A DNA stretch of 36,718 nucleotides, taken from positions 52,006,927-52,043,644 of the forward strand of contig JBOZIK010000001.1 in assembly GCA_051453625.1 (NCBI GenBank). Direction: 5' to 3'. The stretch comes from Welwitschia mirabilis. Taxonomy: Eukaryota > Gnetophyta > Gnetopsida > Welwitschiales. Below the pieces are notes generated by a model, which saw only the letters and a program-made list of their open reading frames with translations, was not told where the DNA came from and made no database searches. A program made the position numbers and the translations under genes. This document shows, one piece after another, positions 8,897-18,617 of this stretch. How positions within the stretch are numbered: the stretch's first letter is position 1; the number at the start of each line of letters is the position of its first letter.

Positions 8897-11800
8897 TGAA
8901 ATTATAGAGGACTAGGATTCGCCTACAAAAATAAGATCCTAAGAAATCTTATCAGTCAGCTTATTATTGATTTAGTTTATCTAAAGAAAACAAAAATAAA
9001 AAATGATATGAAAAAAGTAAGTTTAGAGTAGCAATGGAATTCCTTTACCTATGTAGCTCAAGATAATTTTGAAGGCCTTATAATCTCCACCAAAAGGGAG
9101 GCAAATCTGATTAACAGTAATAAGAATCACATCACATTTTTTCTTAAAGAAGAAGTCTAGACTATAACAAATATTTATAGTCCCCAAAATAATCAAGATA
9201 AAGCCTCTATCTTGGAAGAATTACAGAGGACAGTGATAAATAAATCTAAATAGCTCATCATGGGGGATTTCAACTAATGCCTCCATCGTTGGGAAAAATC
9301 AAGGGGCGATAACTAGAATTTCATAGGAGCCTCAATTCTTAAATATTCTTTGACACAAAATTCTCTTATAGACATTTATATTACCGGATGCAAGTATACA
9401 TAATATAATAGAAGACCAATCAATAATCTGATCATGTCCAGGATCGACAGAATCCTTGCTTGTAAGGATTTAAATAAGCTCCCACTTGAAGCATATGGCT
9501 TAAACAAGATAGCTTCATATCACCATCCTATCAGACTTAGAGTGGGGGCAATTTCAACCTGGAGAATCCCATTTATTATGGAATGGTATTGAGTTAATCA
9601 AACAGAAAATAGAATGTTGCTAAAAAAATATGGGCCTAGTATGACAAGACTCAACCCATAACCTTTCTATATAAGATCCTTAATACCTTAAAAACTCACA
9701 TAAGAGATTAGAGAAGAAAAGATAAAGAGAGATTTGAGTTAAAAATAAAACTTAAGGAAAAAATCCAAAGAATTTAGACTGAGCAAGAGGAGGAAGGAGA
9801 CCAAGATAGCCTATGCAATAGAAAATATCAGTGCGTACTGAAATTCCAAGAAATAAATGCTAATGAGAAAAATTATCGGAGAGAACGCTCAAGGATCAAA
9901 TGGCTAAAAAAGGAAGATAAGCATATCAAATTCTTCTTCCAGCAAGACAACCAACATAGATTAGACAATAGGATCAGAAAGCTTACCATTAGAGGCCAAA
10001 TAACAAAAAATGAATAAGACATAGTTAAGGAAGTATAGGCCCATCTTATGAAAATCTAAAAATGGGATGATATTGCCCCTGGCCTTATTCTAGAGAATAA
10101 GAGAATTTCTAGTGAGGATAATTCTCTATTGGTTAAACCCTTGAATAGAGATGAAGTCTTGGCTGCTATGAGGTCTATGAAGAATAATAGAGCCCCTGGC
10201 CCTGATGGGTAACCAATTAAACTTTGTAGATCTCACTTTTCCTTATTGGGGGACAATCTTCAGGATGTGATGCGAGAAGTTTTTCATAATAATTAAATTC
10301 TTAGGAAAATAAATAGAACCAAGGTGATTCTTATCCCAAAAAAAAGAGAAGCTAGTAAACTAGAGGACTTCAAACCTTTAGGTGTTTGCAATGTTCTTTA
10401 TAAAATCTTTGTGAAAATCATGGTTGACCGAATTGTCCTCCTGCTTTCCAATGTGATTTTAGAGAACCAATCTAGCTTCATACGATCCAGGTATATCCAA
10501 GACCACATCCTCTTAACTCATAAGATCATTCATTCTATTAAAAAAATATAAATTTCCTCTTCTCATTGCTAAATTGGATATTGCTAAAGCTTATGATTTG
10601 ATCAGTTGGCAAGCGTTAGGAGGTATCCTTATAAAAACTAGTTTTCACCAAGATATCATTAATCTCTAGCTAGATATGTAGGCATTAGCCGAATTTAGTG
10701 TGAAGATTAACAATCATAAATCAAATTTCTTTTCAATAGGCTGAGGATTAAGACAATGGGATCCCTTATCCCCATATCTTTTCCTCTTTATAATGAACAT
10801 TTTACAGGTCTTATTAAATGAAATGGAGTTACAGAAATCAGAATTGGAAGTCAAACTTTTATTAATCATCACTATGTGGATGATATCATCATTATGACTA
10901 AGGCTTCATATTAGTAAGCAAAAGCTATAAAGAATTACATGAACTTTTTGTGGTAACTATAGGTCTTCATACCAACTAGAACAAGTCAAAAATCCACACT
11001 CTAGGTATAAACAGTATTAGAGGGGGTGAAATTGCCTAAATCCTGAATTCAAAACTAGGAGACTTGCAGGATATCTACCTAGGAATTCCCCTTCAAAATT
11101 GTCATAAGACTTTCACCTGGCATTACATCCTTAAGTCTATTTAGAGATGGTGCAACTAATGGCAGAATAATCTTCTCTCATCTAAAGTAAAGATCATCCT
11201 CATAAACTCTTGTTTAATCTCTTCTTTCTGTTATATAGATTCTATTATCGTCCCTCTCCCCTCCCCTCCAAAATAATATTATTTGAAAAATCAATAGGAA
11301 CTTGAAGGAGTTCATATGGTCTAGAGGTAAAGACTAAAATCAAATTCATCTCTACAAATGGGAGACCATAGCCTACCCAAAAGAATCAGAAGGTTGGGGG
11401 ATTCAGAAAATAAAGAACTACATTCTTACTAGAGCTCACAGGATCTTAGAAAGACTGCATAAAGGAGGACAACCTTGGAGTAACTTGATCAACTACAAAT
11501 ACATAACTTGGAGCATTAATCAGGGAGAGTCCTACATGAGGAAACACCTTAGCAAAGCTTGACAAAAACTTCTAGATTTAAACATTTATCAGTGAAATTT
11601 AACTAAATAGATTCACTTAAAGAAATATGGAAAAAAAGAATCATGCAAGAACTATTAGAAGGATTAAATTCCAAAAAAAATTAAATTTTTCTATTGGCTA
11701 AAAGATCACCATAGAGTTCTAGCCTAAGATCAACTACTCAAGAGGGGGTTTTAAGTGGAAACAAACTATCTTATCTACTAATCTTATCCTAAAACTACAC

Positions 11801-12000
11801 ATTACTTATTTTATTAATGTACTTGGAGTAAATATTAATAGCCATACTGAAGAATTACTATCAAACCTACAACATTTGTAACACACACTTCAATTATAGG
11901 ATTCATTTGACATATTATTAGATTTAGAGAATTAGAAATGATATGATTTTTAATAACCTATCTTTACCTTTTCCTTTAAATACTACTAAAAGGATTAAAA
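8897..12000 (+). pseudogene. LINE ORF2 (APE endonuclease, reverse transcriptase, zf-RVT)
   Basis: ORF2 nicks target DNA and copies element RNA in the nucleus. Domains, in order: APE endonuclease start with NYRGLG at 8900 (the preceding Trp codon is TGA), NIYSPQNN near 9163-9186, GDFN at 9263-9274, and a SRIDRIL...HHPI piece near 9435-9535. The RT follows: MKNNRAPGPDG near 10178-10208, KVILIPKK and LEDFKPLGVCN near 10320-10395, KLDIAKAYD near 10572-10600, a GLRQWDPLSPYLF piece near 10745-10785, the catalytic YVDD at 10873-10884, then YLGIPL near 11076 and a KWETIAYPKESEGWG piece near 11355-11400. A zf-RVT region with KIKFFYW lies near 11679-11835. At least a dozen in-frame stops and several frame changes are present; most stops fit CAA, CAG, CGA or TGG decay. 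No RNase H was recognised. Confidence 0.85.
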
Positions 12001-12560
12001 ATTACCACTTTCAAATCAGACTTGCAATGGAAGCTAAGCCCACCATCAAGCCATCCAACCCTGACCTCTTTAAAGGTTGCTCAATCCTGTGGGAAAAAGT
12101 GTAAGCTGTGGGATGGAAAATCCTCCTGCATAAGCTTAGGGAAGATCAGGGGATTGATATTACCCCCTTTTATAGACATTATAGTGGAATTCACATAACT
12201 TACAGAAGAATCCCTATTGAAATAACTAAAGATTCCCTCTCTAGACTCTTGGAGATCCCTACATCTAGAGAAAGAATCCCTCTTAGAAGCCAAGGATAGC
12301 GTGAAGAGATTTACTTCTTCCTCAATGGGGTTCCTAAGTTACCAAGTGGACACAACAATAGAACGGTTCTATCCCTCTCATAGGGTTTTCATTCAGTCTA
12401 AGAACTGCTCTAAGCTATTAAAAATTCACTTCGCATTTCTTAAATCCTTAGACCTAGGAGGCTAGATGAATTTATCTTTTTTTTGTTCAAATCCTACAAC
12501 TAAAAGACTCCTCTAGACACTATAGAGTAGTTCTAGCTCTTTGGTGAGTAGCTAATGAAA
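12001..12560 (+). pseudogene. Unrecognised ORF between zf-RVT and J-domain of the LINE
   Basis: After ORF2 one frame reads MEAKPTIKPSNPDLF from about 12027. It continues through KGCSILWEKV, a stop (TAA at 12102), VGWKILLHKL, ITPFYRHYSG and RIPIEITKDSLSRLLEIP to a TAG at 12298, then for 20 more codons past 12300. A later frame gives KLLKIHFAFLKSLDLGG and a FFLFKSY-like piece (about 12410-12500). The pattern (GC-x2-LWE-x(4)-VGW, then an I-x-I-T-x(3)-L-x(2)-L-x-(I/L)-P motif, then a hydrophobic helix-rich part) recalls uncharacterised ORFs I associate with plant repeats, but I cannot name a family. Three of its stops fit Gln-codon decay. It sits in the same orientation as the LINE. Confidence 0.5.
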
Positions 12561-12734
12561 CTAGGGTAAGAGAGATCCCTTCTCCTTCTCCACGGTGATG
12601 CCCATATCAGACTCCTCCAAGGAGAGCTTTTAAGAGAAGGGCCACCATGGAAGGAACCTTTCATTCTGAGGGGAAAATTTCTCATGGTAGCTCTAATCAG
12701 TCGGGGGTAACTTCGCCCCTAGACTATATAGAGG
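12561..12734 (+). other. Ser/Arg-rich linker-like coding remnant
   Basis: An open frame with ATG at 12647 reads EGTFHSEGKISHGSSNQSG and runs into the gap. On the other side of the gap an open frame ends at a TAG codon at 12938-12940 in a Ser/Lys/Pro-rich stretch. The composition suggests a flexible linker before the J-domain; no domain is recognised. Confidence 0.35.
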
Positions 12735-12874
12735 NNNNNNNNNNNNNNNNNNNNNNNNNNNNNNNNNNNNNNNNNNNNNNNNNNNNNNNNNNNNNNNNNN
12801 NNNNNNNNNNNNNNNNNNNNNNNNNNNNNNNNNNNNNNNNNNNNNNNNNNNNNNNNNNNNNNNNNNNNNNNNNN
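12735..12874. other. Assembly gap, 140 N
   Basis: Unknown bases between the unrecognised ORF and the J-domain segment. The flanks do not duplicate each other. Because of the gap the physical linkage of J-domain and LINE rests on scaffold joining plus the poly(A) and target duplication downstream. Confidence 1.
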
Positions 12875-12976
12875 AGGCCTAGCCCTACCAAGAATTTAAC
12901 TTCAAACTCTTCTTTAGTGAAAAAACAGCCTCACTCTTAGAAGGGCATAGATATGAATGTGGCTCATTAGGAAGTT

Positions 12977-13228
12977 ATGTTGGCAACAATCCAAGGACTG
13001 AAGAGATGCCCCTTTATCACATTAAAAATCTCCCATAGAGTCCTTCCTCAAGCCATTAAGTCCAGCTATAGAAAGAAAGCCCTCACATTACATCCAGATA
13101 AAAATCCAATAGGGGCTGAAGAATTCAAAGAGGTAAATCAGACCTTTGAGGTGCTATCTTATGAAATGGACCATTACTTATTAGAACACAACCATGGTAA
13201 TATTTTTCCTTTCTGTAGAGGATACTAA
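12977..13228 (+). pseudogene. DnaJ-type J-domain segment within the LINE 3' region
   Basis: An 83-codon open frame from ATG 12977. Residues of about 11-77 match a J-domain. Helix I lies in CPFITLKIS; helix II is AIKSSYRKKALTL, followed by the invariant HPD at 13091-13099 (HPDKNP). Helix III is GAEEFKEVNQTFEVLS, with a weaker helix IV after it. J-domains stimulate Hsp70 ATPase through HPD, which is intact. The start of helix I and the residue after EVLS (Tyr rather than Asp) depart from the norm. It lies 3' of the RT and 5' of the poly(A) tail, same strand. The upstream codons hold a TAG at 12968, so the true start is unknown. It may be a host exon captured by the LINE or a C-terminal domain of a LINE protein. 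Confidence 0.75.
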
Positions 13229-13535
13229 TACTCCTTCCTTCAGGTCTTTCCCTAGTCAAATTTAAGTTTTATCACTTCTGATAATTTGGAGCATTTTTGC
13301 CCCCATTATGTTAGTAGTTCTTTCCAGCAGATTATTGCATAATTCTTTTCTAGATAGGCACTTACTCATTTTCAGTCTGTTTTCTCAGGGAAGATTGCGG
13401 CTCCAAGTTTCAATCCACTTATGAACATTTAGTGGAATGTTTTCCCTTTCTCTGAATAGTTTAAACTTCTTATCAAGTTAAGGCATTATCGCCTCCCGAT
13501 GTACAGTTCCTAGTTTAATGTACTTGCTCTTTTTC
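13229..13535 (+). other. LINE 3' UTR
   Basis: Between the J-domain frame and the poly(A) tail. Short broken open stretches occur, one of them hydrophobic, but no motif. It ends TTGCTCTTTTTC directly before the A-run. Confidence 0.6.
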
Positions 13536-13552
13536 AAAAAAAAAAAAAAAAA
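13536..13552 (+). other. Poly(A) tail of the 6-kb LINE
   Basis: Seventeen consecutive A, marking the 3' end of the reverse-transcribed RNA. The last two A may belong to the following partial target copy. Confidence 0.9.
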
Positions 13553-13604
13553 TCTAAAATATTAGGGAGTTAGAGATGTCCTTAGTTAAAAATCTAAAAT
13601 ATTA
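13551..13604 (+). repeat. Right target-site duplication with an extra partial copy
   Basis: 13566-13604 repeats the 39-bp left target at 36 of 39 positions. Between it and the poly(A) lies an additional 14-bp copy of the target's end (13551-13564, identical to 7523-7536). The structure is thus tail, 14-bp partial copy, one extra G, 39-bp full copy. Confidence 0.85.
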
Positions 13605-14410
13605 CATCTTGGAGATCTCAAGCATTTTTTTTGAATTTTAACTATAAAAAATTATAAAAACACTTAAATGTTTTAAGAAGAATATGTTAATGACTATTGA
13701 TGATGAAATAAAACTATGGAGTTAAGTATGACAATAAAGCATGATGAAACAACAAAGGAAACTAATTCTACAAAGTATAAATGCTAATAGTTAAGCTAAT
13801 ATATCTTATAAACATTAGGCTAAATATTACATTTCCTATTAACAAATTTTGCTAGAGTTATGTATTTTCCAAATGGAACTCACATGAAATTAGTGATTAA
13901 TAAATTAAAGTACTTAGCTAGAATAACAAAACATGGCATAATGTATAAAAAAGGTAAATAAAGTTTACTTGATTACATCGATTCACATTTAGATGATGTC
14001 AAAGATAGTGAATTAAACACATGTTATGTTATTTAGCTTAATGGAGACACTATTTTATGGTTAATTCAAAAATAAAAGATAAACATAGTTTCCTTCATTG
14101 AAGTAGAATATATTATAGTAGTAAACCTATGCATTGAATTAAAATGGATTCATCAAATCTTCAACAATCTTGACAAAGAATTAAAAACATTTATGTCCAT
14201 CCATTAAGATAATTAAAGTATAGTTAAACTACTAAAGAATCCTATATCTCATAGAAGAATGAAGCATTTTAAAGTCAAGTTCCACTACATTAGGGAGTTA
14301 TACTTAGAAGGATATATTTAGCCAAGTTACATTAACACCCATTGATAAATAGAAAATGGAATCATGTGGTTAATTGAAAAAAGCAAATTTTAGTAATTCA
14401 TGAAAAATAT
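13605..14410 (+). pseudogene. Copia RT C-terminus and RNase H (3' piece, split by LINE)
   Basis: The frame from 7536 resumes at 13605 with LGDLKHFF and continues through the Copia region joining RT to RNase H. ARVMYFPNGTHMKLV lies near 13852-13900, then KHGIMYKKGK near 13930. A DSHLDDVKDSE piece near 13979-14015 corresponds to the first RNase H aspartate region. SFIEVEYI near 14092 is the EAEY counterpart, and MKHFKVKFHYIREL near 14260-14305 the KHIDVRYHFIRE counterpart. RNase H would remove template RNA during copying. Many stops and indels make it dead. The end near 14400 is followed by possible LTR sequence. Confidence 0.8.
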
Positions 14411-14464
14411 CTATAAATCAAAGACAAAGACTTAAAATTTTGATGAAGAATATTGGAGAAAACA

Positions 14465-15100
14465 TGTTAATAATGAAATATAAAACATATCATGTTTAGT
14501 ATTTCTTAACTAAATGTGTTTTATTATAAGAAAATAAACTAATATTCTTTATTTATTTAAAAAATCAGTTAATTACTTTAAACAAAGCATCACGACTATT
14601 CAAAGATACTTTGTGAAGAGTCATTATGTTTTGTAGAAACTAACCTCTTTTGTGTTATATCAAATGTGTGCAATCTAATTTTAATTCATTCATTCCTAAT
14701 TTATTAAAAGTTAACACTATATAAAGAGTGTTTGATCTAATTATAATTTTCATGCTTTTTTATTTTCATTATAATTAGATCAAACACTCTTTATATAGTG
14801 TTAACTTTTAATACTCTAGTTTACTTTTACATACACTCTCAACAGTTGGTCCATAAATCACCTATATGAGTTTTAAAGTTAAGCTTGTATAACTTCTAGT
14901 GTTTCATTATACTTTATCTAAGTTTTTCTTTAATTAATTATTGACTTAATTCTTTTAAAATGGATGATCTTCGTCTATATATAGTGTTTTTCCAATTAGA
15001 AGGATTACATTGTTTGGATGTAAAATGAAATAAAACATTGCATGTTTTATTAATTAAGTTAAAAATTATTAAATTAAGTATGTCGTTTTACTAAGAAAGT
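14465..15100. other. Possible Copia 3' LTR region, boundaries unproven
   Basis: After the Copia RNase H the sequence turns non-coding and very AT-rich, starting TGTTAATAATG at 14465, as an LTR might. No second copy exists in the window to prove it, because the 5' half of the Copia element is not preserved. The perfect inverted repeat at 14702-14813 lies inside. Confidence 0.3.
14702..14813. repeat. Perfect 46-bp inverted repeat (hairpin), 20-nt loop
   Basis: Arms 14702-14747 and 14768-14813 are exact reverse complements over 46 bp, separated by TTTCATGCTTTTTTATTTTC. Each arm contains GTTAACACTATATAAAGAG or its complement. Base pairing stops abruptly at both ends. Perfect arms in otherwise badly eroded DNA imply a recent origin or selection. 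Candidates are a small MITE-like element or a template-switch inversion. No clear target duplication or known transposon termini were seen. Confidence 0.95.
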
Positions 15101-15445
15101 CTTCATGATCCTCAAAAGATCATCCACAATGTAGAGCTCATGTAGAACTATCACTTTCCCTTCAAAGGAACTCTAACTATGAGTCATTTAACTGTAAATC
15201 TAAACTATGTATACCTAAAGAATAACCTTCTAGTGAAGAGTGTATTCCTAAAGTTGAATTTAAACAACTACTTAAAGATCTAAAATATGCATTCCTAGAA
15301 GACAAAATTTATTATGCTAGAGTTTCTTGTAAAATTATAAACTTCTCAAGAAGAAGCCTTAGTTTATGTTTTTAAATAATATGAAAAGGCTACAGCATAA
15401 ACTATCTTTGGCCTAAAAAAACTAATTCCAATATATGTATTATCG
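15101..15445 (+). pseudogene. Athila-like pol scrap (PR-RT junction) of an older element
   Basis: Broken frames give EFKQLLKDLKYAFLED near 15259-15305 and a TNSNICI piece near 15422-15437. These match the segment that joins protease to RT in Athila-like Ty3 pol. The same region of the complete element in this window (about 20950-21135) reads KPLSHNLKYFFLG and DTDPNICMHYIYLEE. The scrap stops at the point where the younger element's 5' LTR begins. I infer that the younger element inserted into, or next to, an older relative. Confidence 0.6.
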
Positions 15446-15449
15446 GTAA

Positions 15450-16639
15450 AATGTAAAAACGTTTAGATCAAGTATATCAAGAAAATTTAGTTTACATGAA
15501 GACATTAAATTAATTTTTTTACAATCAAAATATGTCTTATATAAAATTTAATGTTATTTATAAACTTATGCATCTCCTCATGATGATTTTAAGCATTGTA
15601 CTACATTTTGGAGCATATACTAAAAGATGAAATAATTCTATCAAAAAATGCTAGCGACACTATTGACTTACATGGAAGTGTCAATCTCTTAAAGTAGATC
15701 ATTCCTAATGTTATATTCTAGAATTATCATGAAAAAACATTTAGATTTTGGTTATGGGATCAAATAGTTATGACATTAAATTTAATTAAAATTTTTAATC
15801 ATAAAAGTATCAATTTCTCATTTGTAAAATTCTAAACAGAAAACTATAATTTTAAAATAATAATGCTATAATTACCAATTAAAAAAAAAATCAAATGGCC
15901 TACATTGTAACAATCTTTTGATGATAAAATCTTGTACTTCTTAGAGTGTAGGATCTTTATTATGTCTTTTTAATCTCCTCCTTTAAGAGTAGGCTATTTT
16001 GATAATTCTATGTCAAATTAGATTTCTTTCATTAATGTATTGCAATTCCCTTTTTTTCTAATAAAGAAGTAGCTTTTATTTCTATATTTTATGTGTAATT
16101 CATTTCATACATTTAATGCTTGACTTAAAGCTATAGTTATATCAAGTTATTTTTATTTTTTGACCAAGTTTTTTTTCTTTTAGTGTTTGGGTTTTATAGC
16201 TTGAATTCATTTGATGGTTCTTGAATTTTGCTTTCTACTTATCATGCTTACACATATGCTGTGAAGAATCAAACTAACAAAAGAATCTCACCACTAGTCA
16301 TGTGTTGAATGAAATAATTTCATCACAATTTGAACCATAATAAACTTGGTACATTTAGGTTTTAATCAAGAATTCACATTATAATGTTGAATATAAATCT
16401 TTGTTGTTAGAAGATTTACATTAGTTCTTTGAGTGTTATTTTACTTTCATACTTTTGCCATTCGAAACATTTTCATCACAATATTAGTTTATACTTTTTC
16501 CTTGAACATTTTGCTAGTTTAAGAGTAGTGTTGTATTCTCATTATTTATTTCTACCTCATATTATCCTTGTGGATTGAATAACACTATGAATTTGCTACA
16601 ATGTAAGTCTTGGTTAATTTGTAAAATTAGGATTGAACA
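15450..16639 (+). repeat. 5' LTR of the Athila-like element (left edge approximate)
   Basis: Collinear with about 25085-26283. Shared landmarks are ATCAAGTATAT (15467 / 25100), AGATGAAATAATTC (15627 / 25258), TAAAGTAGATCATT (15692 / 25324) and CATTGTAACAATCTTTT (15904 / 25534). The right edge is TTGAACA at 16639, seven bases before the primer site. The left edge lies between 15436 and 15452. Confidence 0.8.
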
Positions 16640-16645
16640 ACTTTT

Positions 16646-16663
16646 TGGCACTATTTCCAGGGA
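16646..16663 (+). other. Primer-binding site, Athila/Tat type
   Basis: TGGCACTATTTCCAGGGA aligns with the TGGCGCCGTTGCCGGGGA site typical of Athila/Tat elements. Differences are mostly G-to-A and C-to-T transitions. Its position just after the LTR end supports the boundary at 16639. Confidence 0.7.
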
Positions 16664-17418
16664 TAATATCATGGTAGCTTTATAGTAGGCAAATAAATTT
16701 TTCATTTTCTTGCACTTTAGTTTAGTTCTTTTTAGTTTTCTTGGATCTGTAGTAGTTGGTATTGGTCTTGCTTTCTTTTTTGCATTTCTTTATATTTTTC
16801 TAATCTCTAGTGGTGGGTAAAAGTCCATTTCTAGTGATATCCAAACTAGTCTTTTTTTTAGTTCTATTAAGTTTTCATTAAGATTTTAGCTCTAACCTAA
16901 ACATATTGCTATATCAATCTTTGTGATTATAGGGCTAATGAGTTTTCTATAGATTTGTTGCTCAAATGGGCAACGAAAATTATTGAATGATATGAAATTT
17001 CATCTATTTTCTTTTTTCGTACATTTTAAATTTAGTAGTTTAATTTTAATTTTTATGTGCTTGTTTGTTGCTATTTAAGAAATTTTTAAAAAGAAAAAAT
17101 ATTTTGATTTTCTTCTTATAGGTTTTGTTTACATAGTTTGTCTACCATTTTATTTTTTTTACTATTTATTTTTTGTTTCCCATAACCTAAATGAAATTGC
17201 ACTATAATAGTGATAAATCTCAAACAATTGGTGCTGCCATTATACCTGATTAGCATTGTTGTCTTTCTTATGAGTTCTACTTGAATCTTTTCTTATAGCA
17301 TCTGTTATCCTTCTGAATTTATTTTTTCTCTTGGGCTTCCTCTGAAACCTTTCTATTTTTCATGCATTAGGCATGTAACAATCAAGGATGACTAGTTAGA
17401 ATTCCATTTAATAAAATC
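16664..17418 (+). other. Untranslated leader of the Athila-like element
   Basis: T-rich leader of about 750 bases between primer site and gag start, a length usual for Athila-type elements. No motif was recognised. Confidence 0.55.
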
Positions 17419-17566
17419 ATGGATCCTAACCCTAGCAATAATAATGAATAGAGACCTCTTTCTAAAAATCAATTACATAAAGAATCTCATGGAGATAACA
17501 ATAATAACCTAATTAAAATACACAATCCACCCTTCAAAATCTTCATTATAATAACATACATTTTTT
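17419..17566 (+). pseudogene. Athila-like gag, N-terminal piece
   Basis: ATG 17419 opens MDPNPSNNNE, an Asn-rich start common in plant Ty3 gag, and the frame runs with one TAG (17449) to the LINE insertion point. The body of gag resumes at 18618 behind the inserted LINE. The last ten bases (17557-17566) form the left target duplication of that LINE. Confidence 0.65.
17557..17566 (+). repeat. Left target duplication of the truncated LINE
   Basis: TACATTTTTT here; TACATTTTT follows the LINE poly(A) at 18618-18626. Nine bases are identical. Confidence 0.75.
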
Positions 17567-18617
17567 AAGTTTCAACTGGTTAAATACCAAGGTAAGACTA
17601 CTCAAATTTGGATTCAGGATTGATCCCGTATGCAGTTTAGGTGGTTTGGCTGAAGAGACCAGAGATCATCTCTTCTTTAGATGCCCTCCTTACTATGCGT
17701 TATTCTGGTTTACCCTGAGTTTTGTGCTCCTTCAACCTTCTTCAGCTTTTTGGATAGGTCTGATGTAGTGATTAAAGCACAAATTTATATCTAGAAATGC
17801 TCAAAATGGCATTACTAAGTATCTGATCATTAACTGTATCTATCATATTTAGCAAGCAAGGAATGAGAAGCTATTCAGACAAATAAATTTCAGGTTTCAA
17901 CATAGATCCAACGAGATCAAAATTCATCTAAAGATCAAGCTTTCATTCATTCAAAGAATGAAAGACACTTACAAGAATCCAAATTGGTATTAAATCATGG
18001 GAATCTCCCCCTAGTTCACAACAAGATAAGTCTATCAAGCATTTTGACTGATTTTCATCTCCCTTGTAATCATGTTAATGAATAACATTAGCTCTATTGA
18101 GTTTGTGGACAGCTCTATAAAATAAAAGCTCTAAATCTCCTAAGGATCACTCCACAAACTTCACACTCAGGTATCCCCAAGCTGGCCCCTACAGTGCATA
18201 ATTTTGTTGAGCAGAAAATTAGCTTGTTCCTTCTATCTGAAGACTAGAGTTGTAGGAAAGTTAAAGGGGCACTGAAGGAGATCTTAATCTCTTTTTCAAG
18301 CCTAATAAAATTAATTTTTATTTCTACTGACTTGCTGCCCCTGTTTCAAGGAGATGCTCAATTCAGAGTCTATTTTCTTGATGCCTAATATTCTATTTTT
18401 AGGAGAGAGCAATTAGAGTGTTGATTTCTTATCCAAGATAATAGAAAGAAGATTTGTTCTCCCCAGGTAGTCATCACTACTACTTTAGGTTTTTTTCCTC
18501 CCTTGTTTCAGTTGCTTATTAGGGACCAGAATAGGTTCTGCTTTTTGTCTTATGTAAGAGTCTATTCTACAAATTTCATCCAGCAATAAAAATTTTCTAA
18601 TTTCATTCAAAAAAAAA
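17567..18617 (+). mobile_element. 5'-truncated L1-type LINE, about 1.05 kb, inserted in gag
   Basis: The copy begins inside the zf-RVT domain and keeps the C-terminal coding end, a 3' UTR of roughly 600 bases and a nine-A tail at 18609-18617. A nine-base target duplication flanks it. 5' truncation is the usual outcome of LINE integration. Unlike the 6-kb LINE upstream, its zf-RVT is followed directly by a C-terminal tail and UTR, with no J-domain. Its first 60 or so codons are stop-free, so it is younger than the element that hosts it. Confidence 0.85.
17574..17990 (+). pseudogene. LINE ORF2 C-terminus (zf-RVT)
   Basis: Open from 17574 to about 17765. The frame reads NTKVRLLKFGFRIDPVCSLG, then ETRDHLFFRCPPYY, which is the zf-RVT pattern C-x2-C ... 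H-x(4)-C. The second Cys of the first pair is replaced by Gly; the His and the last Cys remain. Further on, an IINCIYHI piece and a basic KIHLKIKLSFIQRMKDTY stretch near 17918-17970 close the protein, ending at a stop around 17990. The domain is usual at the C-terminal end of plant L1 ORF2 and is thought to bind nucleic acid. Confidence 0.75.

Larger units (their letters stand above)
7537..13552 (+). mobile_element. L1-type LINE, about 6.0 kb, carrying extra 3' coding segments
   Basis: A non-LTR retrotransposon in plus orientation. In order it holds a leader (7537-7793), ORF1 with a DUF4283-like region and two zinc knuckles, and ORF2 with APE endonuclease, RT and zf-RVT segments. An unrecognised ORF, a J-domain and a 17-A tail follow. 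It is flanked by a 39-bp target duplication and lies inside a Copia RT gene. Frames are broken by many stops and some indels, so it is dead, yet its order is intact from leader to poly(A). Two assembly gaps (7710-7719, 12735-12874) fall inside. The 1.5 kb between zf-RVT and poly(A) is what sets it apart from an ordinary plant L1. Confidence 0.88.

Noticed and set aside
12081-12293. 70-codon minus-strand frame
   Set aside because: Antisense shadow of the unrecognised ORF; the plus-strand reading has the better continuity beyond its stops.
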